Shown here: in pieces, positions 55,252 to 63,825 of the stretch
How the letters are laid out: each line of letters opens with the position of its first letter
Position numbering within the stretch: the stretch's first letter is position 1
Assembly: GCF_900108345.1 (NCBI RefSeq)
Contig: NZ_FNVV01000012.1
Span: forward strand, 905,852-969,851
DNA length: 64,000 bases
From: Bacteroides ndongoniae
GTDB taxonomy: Bacteria; Bacteroidota; Bacteroidia; Bacteroidales; Bacteroidaceae
Direction: 5' to 3'
Translations under genes and position numbers: made by a program
The notes under the pieces: model-generated
Seen by the model: the letters and a program-made list of their open reading frames with translations, nothing else
The model's database searches: none
Told to the model about the DNA's origin: nothing

Positions 55252-56289
55252 TTATACTGTGATTTCGCCGGCCAGCGGTCGCTTCATCAACTCTCTTACC
55301 TTGGCTGGTTCGTAGTCGTGTCCCAGCAGGAACATCAGCTTGGCCACGGCCGATTCGGTAGTGATGTCGTAACCCGACACGACGCCTGCGCTGATGAGTT
55401 GATAACCGGTTTCGTACCGCTCCATTTCGACGGTGCCCGAGCTGCATTGCGTCACGTTGACGATGACGATGCCCCGGCGGCTGGCATCGGACAGCAGCTG
55501 TAGGAACCACGGCTTGCGGGGAGCGTTGCCCGAACCGTAGGTTTCCAGTACGACGGCTTTCAGTCCTTCGGTGGCGAAGAGCGAGCGCACGACGTTCTCC
55601 TGAATACCGGGGAACAGCTTCAGAATGGCGATGTTGGTGTCGAGCAGGAAGTGCGGTTTCAGTTCGCGGCGGATGCCGTGGGGATGAATCTGCACATTAT
55701 TATATTTAATATGTATACCTGCCGAAGCCAGTACAGGATAGTTGTACGAGCGGAAGGCGTTGAAGTTTTCGGCATTGATTTTGGTTGTCCGGTTTCCACG
55801 CATCAGGTGGTTCTCGAAGAAGATACATACTTCGGGCACGATGGGGCGGCCGTTGCTGTGGCAGGCTGTGGCTATCTCGATGCTGGTCAGCAGGTTTTCC
55901 TTACCGTCGGTGCGCAGCACGCCGATGGGCAGTTGCGAGCCGGTCAGGATGACGGGCTTGTTCAGCCCTTCGAGCATGAAGCTCAAGGCCGAGGCCGTGA
56001 AGGCCATCGTATCGGTGCCGTGCAGGATGACGAAGCCTGTATATTGTTGGTAGTTGTCGCTGATGATGCGTACCAGCCTTCGCCACGCTTCGGGATCCAT
56101 GTCCGACGAGTCCATAGGCGGGTCGAACTGGTAAGTGTCGATACGGAAGGCAAACTTCTGGAGTTCGGGCACATGCTTTTGGAGCTGCTCCAGATTGAAG
56201 TTCTCCAGCGCGCCCGTTTCCGGATTCTCGATCATTCCGATGGTTCCACCGGTGTATATTAACAAAACGGAAGTGTTCTCTGGGGTCAT
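55252..56289 (-). CDS. ansA: Type I asparaginase
   Basis: This 345-residue enzyme should hydrolyse asparagine in the cytosol. It has VLLIYTGGTIGMIE with the first catalytic Thr, and FVILHGTDTMAFTASALSFM with the second. TGSQLPIGVLRTDGKENLL and AVVLETYGSGNAPRK also fit type I enzymes. No signal peptide is visible. I start at MTPENTS (56289), since the longer frame begins in a TTG without support. A TATCTTTG box lies 28 bp upstream. Confidence 0.94.
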   Translation of the reverse strand: MTPENTSVLLIYTGGTIGMIENPETGALENFNLEQLQKHVPELQKFAFRIDTYQFDPPMDSSDMDPEAWRRLVRIISDNYQQYTGFVILHGTDTMAFTASALSFMLEGLNKPVILTGSQLPIGVLRTDGKENLLTSIEIATACHSNGRPIVPEVCIFFENHLMRGNRTTKINAENFNAFRSYNYPVLASAGIHIKYNNVQIHPHGIRRELKPHFLLDTNIAILKLFPGIQENVVRSLFATEGLKAVVLETYGSGNAPRKPWFLQLLSDASRRGIVIVNVTQCSSGTVEMERYETGYQLISAGVVSGYDITTESAVAKLMFLLGHDYEPAKVRELMKRPLAGEITV

Positions 56290-56316
56290 ACGCTCGTTTC
56301 TTTCGGTTCTACTGTG

Positions 56317-56324
56317 CAAAGATA
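56317..56324 (-). promoter_or_regulatory. Putative -7 box for asparaginase
   Basis: Leftward TATCTTTG, fitting TAnnTTTG, 28 bp before the ATG. Confidence 0.5.
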
Positions 56325-56506
56325 ATGATATATATCGTAAATTCTAACAAAGTGTAAGAAAAGAACATCCCAATCTTCTTTCCGAGGACTGTAAACGGCA
56401 CAGTTTGTCAGTTGTGGATTCGGCATATTTCTGCATATTTTGGGCTCTTTCTATATTTTTATCGTAAAAAAGTGGCAAAAAGTGATAGAATGAACGTTTT
56501 TATTGT

Positions 56507-56514
56507 TACTTTTG
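56507..56514 (+). promoter_or_regulatory. Putative threonine operon promoter
   Basis: TACTTTTG followed by CAACAC fits TAnnTTTG. It places the transcription start about 25 nt before the leader peptide. Confidence 0.55.
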
Positions 56515-56547
56515 CAACACTTATCAGAAACGATAGAAACAAGAGCT

Positions 56548-56607
56548 ATGAACAAGTACTTCCAACATACCGTCACATCCATGTGGACCATGACCCTTAG
56601 GGGTTAG
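56548..56607 (+). CDS. thrL: Threonine operon leader peptide
   Basis: A 19-codon frame MNKYFQHTVTSMWTMTLRG starts 34 bp after the promoter box and about 140 bp before thrA. It contains four Thr and three Met codons in a short stretch. These are the end products of the aspartate family made downstream. A hairpin with a T-tract follows at about 56667-56709. This is the classical arrangement of ribosome-mediated attenuation, as in E. coli thrL, although the sequence is unrelated. It is too short for similarity to settle the case. Confidence 0.65.
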   Translation: MNKYFQHTVTSMWTMTLRG

Positions 56608-56666
56608 GGGATAGTATTTGTGTTTCTACGTGTTACACCATTTCAAAACAGCTTTATTTTTTTGAT

Positions 56667-56709
56667 GCGAGGAGAGAAGATCTTTTTTCTTTCGTCTCGT
56701 TTCCTTTTT
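56667..56709 (+). terminator. Putative thr attenuator terminator
   Basis: CGAGGAGAGAAGA at 56668-56680 pairs with TTCTTTCGTCTCG at about 56687-56699, including G-U pairs and two mismatches. A T-rich tract follows. It ends about 40 bp before thrA. Confidence 0.55.
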
Positions 56710-56747
56710 CAATTATCTATTATCGTCAATAAAAACAGTCTAATATA

Positions 56748-59180
56748 ATGAAAGTAATGAAGTTTGGCGGTTCGTCCGTAGGAACCGCAAGCAGTATCCT
56801 GAGTGTGAAGAAAATAGTAGAAGCAGTCGATGAGCCGGTCATCGTTGTCGTATCGGCCCTGGGCGGCATTACTGATAAGTTGCTCAATGCCTCGCGGCTG
56901 GCAGCGGCAGGCGACGCTTCGTACGAGAACGAATTCAAGGAAATAGTCTACCGCCACGTCGAGATGGTGAAGGAAATTATTCCGGCAGGCGAAGAGCAGG
57001 TGACCTTGCAACGCGAAGTGGGCGAGTTGCTCAACGAACTGAAGGACATCTTTCAGGGCGTATACCTGATAAAAGACCTGTCGCAGAAGACCAGCGACAC
57101 CATCGTAAGCTATGGCGAACGCCTGTCGTCGCTCATCGCGGCACGTCTGACAGGGGCCGAATGGCGCGACTCGCGTCAGTTCATCAAGACAGAAAAGAAA
57201 TTCTCGAAACACATTCTCGATGCCGACCAGACCTATCGCCTGGTGCGTGAGGCCTTCCGCGAATTGCCTCGCCGTACGCTGATACCGGGCTTCATTGCTA
57301 CCGACAAGACGACGGGCGTCGTGACCAACCTGGGTCGCGGAGGTTCGGACTACACGGCAGCCATTGTGGCCGCTGCGCTCGATGCCGACAGTCTGGAAAT
57401 CTGGACCGATGTGGACGGCTTCATGACCGCCGATCCGCGTGTCATCTCCACTGCCTACACCATCAAGGAGTTGAGCTACGTGGAAGCTACCGAACTTTGT
57501 AACTTCGGTGCCAAGGTAGTCTATCCGCCTACCATCTATCCCGTCTGCCACAAGAACATTCCTATTCTGATAAAGAACACTTTCAATCCCGAGGGCGAAG
57601 GTACCATCATCAAGCAGGAAGTTTCCGATCCGCAGAGTAAGGCCATCAAGGGTATCTCTTCGATCAACGATACGAGCCTCATTACCGTGCAGGGTCTCGG
57701 TATGGTGGGCGTCATCGGTGTCAACTACCGCATATTCAAGGCATTGGCCAAGAATGGCATTAGTGTCTTCCTCGTGTCGCAGGCATCGTCGGAGAACTCG
57801 ACATCCATCGGTGTGCGCAATGCCGATGCCGACCTGGCTTGCGAAGTACTGAACGAAGAGTTTGCCAAAGAAATTGTGATGGGCGAGATCTCGCCTATAC
57901 AGGCCGAGAAGAACCTGGCTACCGTAGCCATCGTAGGCGAGAACATGAAGCATACCCCAGGTATCGCCGGTAAGCTGTTCGGCACGTTGGGACGCAACGG
58001 TATTAATGTGATAGCCTGTGCGCAGGGAGCTTCGGAGACCAACATTTCGTTTGTAGTAGACAGCAAGTCGTTGCGTAAGTCGCTTAACGTTATCCACGAT
58101 TCGTTCTTCCTCTCTGAATATCAGGTACTCAACCTCTTCATTTGCGGCATTGGTACCGTGGGCGGCAGCCTGATACAGCAGATTCACAGCCAGCGGCAGA
58201 AACTGATGCAGGAAAACGGTCTGCAACTCAATGTTGTAGGTATCGCCGATGCCAGCAGAGCGATGTTTGCCCGCGAGGGGCTCGACTTGGCCAACTTCCG
58301 TGAAGAACTCGCCGCAAAGGGTAAGGAAAGCACTGTAGGCATTTTGCGCAACGAGATTATCGGAATGAATATCTTCAACTCCGTCTTCGTCGACTGTACG
58401 GCGAGTGCCGAAGTAGCTTCGCTCTACAAAGACCTGCTGCAACACAACGTATCGGTAGTGGCAGCCAACAAGATAGCCGCCTCGTCCGAATACGAAAACT
58501 ATCGCACGCTGAAGCAGATTGCCCGTCAGCGTGGTGTGAAGTATCTGTTCGAGACTAACGTGGGAGCCGGTCTGCCCATCATCAATACCATTAACGACCT
58601 CATCCATAGTGGTGACAAGATATTGAAGATAGAAGCCGTGTTGAGCGGTACGCTGAACTACATCTTCAACAAGATCAGTGCCGACATCCCCTTCAGCCGT
58701 ACCATTCGCATGGCGCAGGAAGAGCGCTATTCCGAACCCGATCCGCGTATCGACCTCAGCGGTAAGGACGTTATCCGCAAGTTGGTCATCCTGGCCCGCG
58801 AAGCCGGTTATCGCCTGGAGCAGAGCGACGTGGAGAAACACCTCTTCGTACCCGACGACTTCTTCGAAGGTTCGCTGGACGACTTCTGGAAGAAGGTGCC
58901 CAGCCTGGACGCCGACTTCGAAGCCCGCCGCAAGGTGCTCGAAGCCGAGCACAAGCACTGGCGTTTCGTAGCCAAGCTGGAGGACGGCAAGGCCTCGGTT
59001 GGTCTGCAGGAAGTAGGCATGGGGCATCCGTTCTACGGTCTGGAGGGCAGCAACAACATCATTCTGCTCACCACCGAGCGCTACAAGGAATATCCGATGA
59101 TGATACAAGGCTACGGTGCCGGAGCCAGCGTGACTGCCGCCGGCGTGTTTGCCGACATCATGAGCATTGCAAACGTATAA
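56748..59180 (+). CDS. thrA: Bifunctional aspartokinase I / homoserine dehydrogenase I
   Basis: This 810-residue protein fuses two enzymes. The aspartokinase half starts MKVMKFGGSSVGTASSILSV and has FIATDKTTGVVTNLGRGGSD and ALDADSLEIWTDVDGFMTAD. Two ACT domains (about 310-460) bind feedback ligand; SLITVQGLGMVGVIGVN and NLATVAIVGENMKHTPGIAG mark them. The dehydrogenase half starts with LFICGIGTVGGSLIQQI and has VVAANKIAASSEYENYRTL and ETNVGAGLPIINTINDLI. It commits aspartate to threonine and methionine. It heads the thr operon. Confidence 0.97.
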   Translation: MKVMKFGGSSVGTASSILSVKKIVEAVDEPVIVVVSALGGITDKLLNASRLAAAGDASYENEFKEIVYRHVEMVKEIIPAGEEQVTLQREVGELLNELKDIFQGVYLIKDLSQKTSDTIVSYGERLSSLIAARLTGAEWRDSRQFIKTEKKFSKHILDADQTYRLVREAFRELPRRTLIPGFIATDKTTGVVTNLGRGGSDYTAAIVAAALDADSLEIWTDVDGFMTADPRVISTAYTIKELSYVEATELCNFGAKVVYPPTIYPVCHKNIPILIKNTFNPEGEGTIIKQEVSDPQSKAIKGISSINDTSLITVQGLGMVGVIGVNYRIFKALAKNGISVFLVSQASSENSTSIGVRNADADLACEVLNEEFAKEIVMGEISPIQAEKNLATVAIVGENMKHTPGIAGKLFGTLGRNGINVIACAQGASETNISFVVDSKSLRKSLNVIHDSFFLSEYQVLNLFICGIGTVGGSLIQQIHSQRQKLMQENGLQLNVVGIADASRAMFAREGLDLANFREELAAKGKESTVGILRNEIIGMNIFNSVFVDCTASAEVASLYKDLLQHNVSVVAANKIAASSEYENYRTLKQIARQRGVKYLFETNVGAGLPIINTINDLIHSGDKILKIEAVLSGTLNYIFNKISADIPFSRTIRMAQEERYSEPDPRIDLSGKDVIRKLVILAREAGYRLEQSDVEKHLFVPDDFFEGSLDDFWKKVPSLDADFEARRKVLEAEHKHWRFVAKLEDGKASVGLQEVGMGHPFYGLEGSNNIILLTTERYKEYPMMIQGYGAGASVTAAGVFADIMSIANV

Positions 59181-59182
59181 AT

Positions 59183-59286
59183 AATGGAGAATGGACAATG
59201 GTTAATGGATCATTCGCAAATATCAAATATCGGTGCGGCAGCCATTTCCCATATTCCATTTTCCAATCTCAATGATCCATTAAAAA
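59183..59286. repeat. Spacer with inverted AATGGATCATT / AATGATCCATT
   Basis: The gap between thrA and the kinase-like gene holds AATGGAGAATGGACAATGGT tandem units and their inverted counterpart ending AATGATCCATT. It forms a hairpin. Similar sequence precedes mreC at about 29050-29105. Confidence 0.6.
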
Positions 59287-60540
59287 ATGAAACACATTAT
59301 CATATTAGGGGACGGCATGGCCGACTGGCCTGTTGACTCGTTGGGGGGCAAGACGCTGCTGCAGGCAGCCGACACGCCCAACATGGACCGGCTGGCCCGC
59401 ATGGGACGCACGGGCCGGCTGGTAACGGTGGCCGATGGTTTCCATCCGGGAAGCGAAGTGGCCAATATGTCTGTACTGGGTTATAATCTGCCGCGGGTGT
59501 ACGAAGGCCGCGGACCACTCGAAGCCGCCAGCATCGGTGTGGACTTGAAGCCGGGCGAAATGGCCATGCGCTGCAACATTATCTGCATCGAAGGCGACCA
59601 CATCAAGAACCACTCCGCCGGACACATCACTACCGAAGAGGCCGACGAACTGGTGCGCTACCTGCAAGAGCAGCTGGGCGACGACCGCATCCATTTCTAT
59701 ACAGGCGTGCAATACCGTCATCTGCTGGTAGTCAGAGGAGGGGACAAACGTATCGATTGCACACCGCCTCACGATGTGCCTCTGAAGCCGTTCCGCCCGC
59801 TCATGGTGAAGCCGCAGGCAGGCACCGAACACATTAGCGTGCCCGAAGGCAATGCCGACCTGACGCCGACACAAACGGCCGACCTGCTGAACGACCTCAT
59901 CTTCCGCTCGCAGGAATTGTTGAAGAATCATCCCGTCAACCTGAAACGCATGGCCGAAGGCAAGGACCCCGCCAACAGCATCTGGCCCTGGAGTCCGGGC
60001 TATCGTCCGCAGATGGAACCGTTCTCGCATACCTTTCCGCAAGTGAAGCGGGGAGCCGTCATTTCGGCAGTCGATCTGATCAACGGCATCGGCTACTATG
60101 CCGGTTTGCGCCGCCTGAACGTGGAAGGTGCTACCGGACTGTACGATACCAACTACGAAAACAAAGTGGCCGCCGCCCTTGAGGCATTGAAGACGGACGA
60201 CTTTGTCTATCTGCACGTCGAGGCCAGCGATGAAGCCGGACACGAGGGCGACATCGTACTGAAGATGCGTACCATCGAGAATCTGGACAAGCGTGCCGTA
60301 GGCCCTATCTACGAAGCCGTGAAAGACTGGGACGAACCGGTAGCCATCGCCGTGCTGCCTGACCATCCCACGCCCTGCAAACTGCGTACGCATACGGCCG
60401 AGCCAGTGCCTTTCCTCGTCTGGTATCCGGGCATCGAACCCGACGAAGTGCAGACCTTCGACGAAGTGGCTGCCTGCAACGGCATCTATGGGCTGATGAA
60501 GGAAGACGAGTTTATCAACGAATTTATGAAACAAGCATAA
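59287..60540 (+). CDS. Phosphoglycerate-mutase-like protein, proposed homoserine kinase
   Basis: This 417-residue alkaline-phosphatase-superfamily protein resembles cofactor-independent phosphoglycerate mutases of the archaeal type. Metal-binding motifs are IILGDGMADWP at the N-terminus and YLHVEASDEAGHEGD and AVLPDHPTP near the end. There is no classical GHMP thrB in this operon. The TIGR02535 group, found between thrA and thrC in Bacteroidales, has been proposed to be the homoserine kinase. Here it sits exactly there. The kinase role is family knowledge plus position. Confidence 0.9.
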   Translation: MKHIIILGDGMADWPVDSLGGKTLLQAADTPNMDRLARMGRTGRLVTVADGFHPGSEVANMSVLGYNLPRVYEGRGPLEAASIGVDLKPGEMAMRCNIICIEGDHIKNHSAGHITTEEADELVRYLQEQLGDDRIHFYTGVQYRHLLVVRGGDKRIDCTPPHDVPLKPFRPLMVKPQAGTEHISVPEGNADLTPTQTADLLNDLIFRSQELLKNHPVNLKRMAEGKDPANSIWPWSPGYRPQMEPFSHTFPQVKRGAVISAVDLINGIGYYAGLRRLNVEGATGLYDTNYENKVAAALEALKTDDFVYLHVEASDEAGHEGDIVLKMRTIENLDKRAVGPIYEAVKDWDEPVAIAVLPDHPTPCKLRTHTAEPVPFLVWYPGIEPDEVQTFDEVAACNGIYGLMKEDEFINEFMKQA

Positions 60541-60562
60541 GCAACTCACAGAAACAGAAACT

Positions 60563-61903
60563 ATGAAATACTACAGTACCAATAAACAGGAAAACAACGT
60601 CAGTCTGGAAGACGCGGTGGTAAAAGGGCTGGCAACCGACAAGGGACTTTACATGCCCGATGTCATCAAAGCCTTGCCGCAAGAGTTTTACGACCGGATA
60701 GATACGTTGAGCTTTCAGGAAATAGCTTATCGGGTGGCCGATGCCTTCTTTGGCGAGGACGTACCCGCCGATACGTTGAAGCAGATTGTATATGATACGC
60801 TGAGCTTCGACGTGCCGCTGGTCAAAGTTACCGACAACATCTTCTCGCTTGAACTGTTTCACGGCCCGACGCTTGCCTTCAAGGATGTGGGCGGCCGCTT
60901 CATGGCCCGTCTGCTGGGTTATTTTATCCGTAAGGAAGGCAAACGGCAGGTCAATGTACTGGTAGCTACTTCGGGCGATACGGGCAGTGCCGTGGCCAAT
61001 GGCTTTCTGGGTGTAGAGGGCATTCACGTGTATGTGCTCTATCCCAAAGGCAAGGTCAGCGAGATACAGGAAAAACAATTCACTACGCTGGGGCAGAACA
61101 TCACTGCCCTTGAAGTGGACGGTACCTTCGACGACTGCCAGGCACTGGTTAAGTCGGCCTTCATGGATCGTGAGCTGAACGAGCATCTGCAGTTAACTAG
61201 TGCCAATTCGATCAACGTGGCCCGTTTCCTGCCTCAGGCGTTCTACTATTTCTATGCCTATGCCCAGTGGGTAAAGCAAATGAAGGCACGCTTTGGCGAG
61301 GGCGAACAGCTTGCTGCGGTATTGTCGCGTGGTCCTGTAGTCTGTGTGCCCAGCGGCAACTTTGGCAACATCACGGCCGGTCTGTTCGGCAAGCGTATGG
61401 GACTTCCCGTCAGTCGCTTCATTGCTGCTAACAATCGTAACGACATTTTTTATCAGTATCTTCGCACGGGAATCTATACCCCCCGTCCTAGCATCGCTAC
61501 CATTGCCAATGCGATGGATGTGGGCGACCCCAGCAACTTTGCCCGGGTACTCGACCTCTACGGACATAGTCATGCAGCCATTGCAGCCGAGATCAGCGGA
61601 GCTACCTATACCGACGAGCAGATAGCCGACACTATGCGCTGTGTGTGGAAGGAGCATCAATACCTGCTCGATCCGCATGGCGCCTGCGGGTATCGTGCCC
61701 TTAGCGAAGGTTTGCAACCGGGAGAGACTGGTATCTTCCTCGAAACAGCCCATCCGGCCAAGTTTAAGGACACAGTGGAGGGTATTCTGGGCGAATCCAT
61801 CAGCATCCCCGAGAAGTTGCAGGCTTTTATGCGCGGCGAGAAACAGAGCATCCCGATGTCGAAGGAGTTTGCAGCTTTCAAGCAGTACTTGATGACGGTA
61901 TAA
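60563..61903 (+). CDS. thrC: Threonine synthase
   Basis: This 446-residue PLP enzyme should convert O-phosphohomoserine to threonine. The PLP lysine is Lys107 in HGPTLAFKDVGGRFMARL. VATSGDTGSAVANGF and CVPSGNFGNITAGLFGKRMG are the cofactor loops. Start MKYYSTNKQENNVSLEDAV is typical of the E. coli-like class. It ends the thr operon, 23 bp after the kinase-like gene. Confidence 0.97.
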   Translation: MKYYSTNKQENNVSLEDAVVKGLATDKGLYMPDVIKALPQEFYDRIDTLSFQEIAYRVADAFFGEDVPADTLKQIVYDTLSFDVPLVKVTDNIFSLELFHGPTLAFKDVGGRFMARLLGYFIRKEGKRQVNVLVATSGDTGSAVANGFLGVEGIHVYVLYPKGKVSEIQEKQFTTLGQNITALEVDGTFDDCQALVKSAFMDRELNEHLQLTSANSINVARFLPQAFYYFYAYAQWVKQMKARFGEGEQLAAVLSRGPVVCVPSGNFGNITAGLFGKRMGLPVSRFIAANNRNDIFYQYLRTGIYTPRPSIATIANAMDVGDPSNFARVLDLYGHSHAAIAAEISGATYTDEQIADTMRCVWKEHQYLLDPHGACGYRALSEGLQPGETGIFLETAHPAKFKDTVEGILGESISIPEKLQAFMRGEKQSIPMSKEFAAFKQYLMTV

Positions 61904-61914
61904 GAGATATGTAG

Positions 61915-61991
61915 AGACTGTTTGCAGAACAGTCGGAAACTTGGTCCGCCGATTTTCCTTATAAATCTTCAGAAAAGGAAAATTGGCGGAC
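61915..61991 (+). other. Two strong hairpins between thrC and the MscS gene
   Basis: GACTGTTTGCAGAACAGTC is the first stem, at about 61916-61934. The second is GTCCGCCGATTTTCCTT (61944-61960) with AAGGAAAATTGGCGGAC (61975-61991), a 17-bp stem with one G-T mismatch and a 14-nt loop. Neither has a T-tract at its right end. They could stabilise or process the transcript. Confidence 0.6.
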
Positions 61992-62093
61992 ATGCGTGAA
62001 GAGGATATTGCTTTTTTACGGAAAAACAGAGAGAAATGTGAACGAAAATGCTGCTTTTTTGTTAGTTTAGCATCAGTTATTAAAAAAAGAAGA

Positions 62094-62969
62094 ATGTATA
62101 TGTTATCTATTTTGTTAACGGCAGCGGCGACTGCTGAAAAAACTACAAATGAATTGAGCCGTTTGCAGGTGTTTGCGGAACAAATGTACGACTGGGGCAT
62201 CAATGCCGGTAAACACCTGATCAGTGCAATTATCATTTTCATAGTGGGACGTTTTCTGATCTCCTTCTTGCAACGGATGGTTGCAAATATCATGATAAAG
62301 AGGAAGGTAGATCCAGGTATACAGAGCTTTGTCAGGAATGTGATGAGTATTTTGCTGACAATTCTGTTGGTAGTGGCTATTATCGGAAAGCTGGGCATTG
62401 AGACTACCTCGTTTGCTGCTTTGCTGGCATCGGCCGGTGTGGCTATTGGTATGGCGCTGTCGGGCAATTTGCAGAACTTTGCCGGTGGACTGATTATATT
62501 GATTTTGCGCCCTTTCAAAGTGGGCGACTGGATTGAGAGTCAGGGTCAAGCCGGTACCGTGCGCGAAATTCTGATTTTTCATACTTTGCTGACTACTGCC
62601 GACAACAAGGTAATTTATATCCCTAACGGTTCCTTGTGCAGCGGAACGATTGTCAATTACAGCCGTGAAGAAAATCGTCGTGTAGAGTGGATAGTAGGTG
62701 TGGAATATGGAGAAGATTATGACAAGGTAGAGAAAACCGTTCGTAGCCTCATAGCTGCTGAACCACGTATTCTGACTACTCCCGAACCTTATGTGGCTTT
62801 ACATGCATTGGATGCCAGCAGTGTAAATGTGGTGATACGTGTGTGGGTGAAGACTTCAGACTACTGGAATGTCTATTTCGATATGAACAAGAACATTTAT
62901 GCCGAGTTCAATAAGGAAGGCATTGGCTTCCCGTTCCCGCAACTGACGGTTCACCAGGCCGCAGACTGA
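62094..62969 (+). CDS. Small-conductance mechanosensitive channel (MscS family)
   Basis: This 291-residue protein has two to three membrane helices. The pore helix follows the MscS pattern, ALLASAGVAIGMALSGNLQN, and the beta domain has GGLIILILRPFKVGDWIESQ and VIYIPNGSLCSGTIVNYS. It should release osmolytes on hypo-osmotic shock. I start at the ATG at 62094 (MYMLSILL); the open frame to 61983 includes hairpin sequence. An ATG at 62100 is also possible. A terminator-like hairpin follows. Confidence 0.95.
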   Translation: MYMLSILLTAAATAEKTTNELSRLQVFAEQMYDWGINAGKHLISAIIIFIVGRFLISFLQRMVANIMIKRKVDPGIQSFVRNVMSILLTILLVVAIIGKLGIETTSFAALLASAGVAIGMALSGNLQNFAGGLIILILRPFKVGDWIESQGQAGTVREILIFHTLLTTADNKVIYIPNGSLCSGTIVNYSREENRRVEWIVGVEYGEDYDKVEKTVRSLIAAEPRILTTPEPYVALHALDASSVNVVIRVWVKTSDYWNVYFDMNKNIYAEFNKEGIGFPFPQLTVHQAAD

Positions 62970-63000
62970 TTTGGTTGTGGAATCTTTTTCTGATTCAAAT

Positions 63001-63037
63001 AGTCCGGAAACATATTTCATCGAAGTGTTTCCGGACT
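63001..63037 (+). terminator. Terminator-like hairpin after MscS gene
   Basis: AGTCCGGAAACA pairs with TGTTTCCGGACT, a 12-bp stem with a short loop. The T-tract is weak. Confidence 0.6.
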
Positions 63038-63176
63038 TCCTATATAAATGCCTTTAGATGCTTATGTGCCTAGAAATAAGGATGATATAAAGACGCCTCT
63101 ATTTGCAGGGTATAATTTTAAATTATAAAATACTGTTAAAATATCGTTCTTCTATTGCGGATTAGAAATAAATGCC

Positions 63177-63184
63177 TACCTTTG
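63177..63184 (+). promoter_or_regulatory. Putative promoter of tRNA-Asp
   Basis: TACCTTTG followed by CAACC fits TAnnTTTG, 42 bp before the tRNA. No other gene lies in the gap before it. Confidence 0.6.
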
Positions 63185-63226
63185 CAACCGCAATCGAGAG
63201 AGATAGCAACAAAACAATGAAATAAT

Positions 63227-63300
63227 GGTGCGTTAGTTCAGCTGGTTAGAATACATGCCTGTCACGCATGGGGTCACGGGTTCGAGTCCCGTACGCACCG
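63227..63300 (+). tRNA. tRNA-Asp (GTC)
   Basis: A 74-nt cloverleaf with acceptor GGTGCGT/ACGCACC, anticodon GTC in the loop CTGTCAC, and T-arm CACGGGTTCGAGTCCCGT. No CCA is encoded. A terminator follows. Confidence 0.97.
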
Positions 63301-63324
63301 CGAAAGTAAATAAATAAGTTTAGA

Positions 63325-63365
63325 AAAGCTTCAATTCTATAGTAGAATTGGAGCTTTTTTTATTT
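63325..63365 (+). terminator. Rho-independent terminator after tRNA-Asp
   Basis: AAAGCTTCAATTCTA pairs with TAGAATTGGAGCTTT, then a run of T. It is a clear intrinsic terminator. Confidence 0.9.
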
Positions 63366-63603
63366 TCCTCGGTGGAAATGAAATTCTGTAGTTCTACGAA
63401 AATTAAGGGGGAATGGAATTGGATAGGTGTATTGACAGATGGAATGGAGCGATTTAAAACAAGTTGCGTTTAAATATTGTATGAATGTGGACAGTTTATC
63501 TTTGTTAATCCTGTAAGAACTGTTTTGTTCTTTGCGTGCTTTTGCTATTTTTGCCATAGAATTTTGTTGCTTTGTATTAACTTAACGTGAGTTCGATATA
63601 AAA
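63366..63603. other. AT-rich spacer between tRNA terminator and IS remnant
   Basis: I see no gene here. A possible IS982 end, AACGTGAGTTCGATAT, lies near 63585-63600, just after the transposase remnant's stop codon on the other strand. Confidence 0.4.
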
Positions 63604-63825
63604 TCAAAAAAAAGAAAGTTGTCTGTCATTGACAAAATTTATATCAATAGCTGGCTTCTTTTCAAAAAAGCAGTATGCTGCGATAGCCGACAAAGAGTTA
63701 GCTATAAAGTTATTGAATGAACGATGTCTGGAGTGCTCTATCTGTGCAATGTTCTTCAATTCGTCATTGACCGTTTCGATCAGGGCTCTTTTTCTGAGCA
63801 AGATCTTGTCGGCAATACTCATCAG
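63604..63825 (-). pseudogene. IS982-family transposase, C-terminal remnant
   Basis: The leftward frame encodes the end of an IS982-type DDE transposase: LMSIADKILLRKRALIETVN followed by DELKNIAQIEHSRHRSFNNF, then NSLSAIAAYCFFEKKP. The conserved Glu of the DDE triad is probably the one in ALIETVNDELKN. Only about 73 codons remain. The sequence to its right loses the IS982 pattern at about 63826, where a GTAAG end suggests that another element inserted. Confidence 0.75.

Noticed and set aside
56709..59198. 829-codon frame on the minus strand opposite thrA
   Set aside because: It is the antisense shadow of a well-supported gene with a GC-rich third position; it has no recognisable family.
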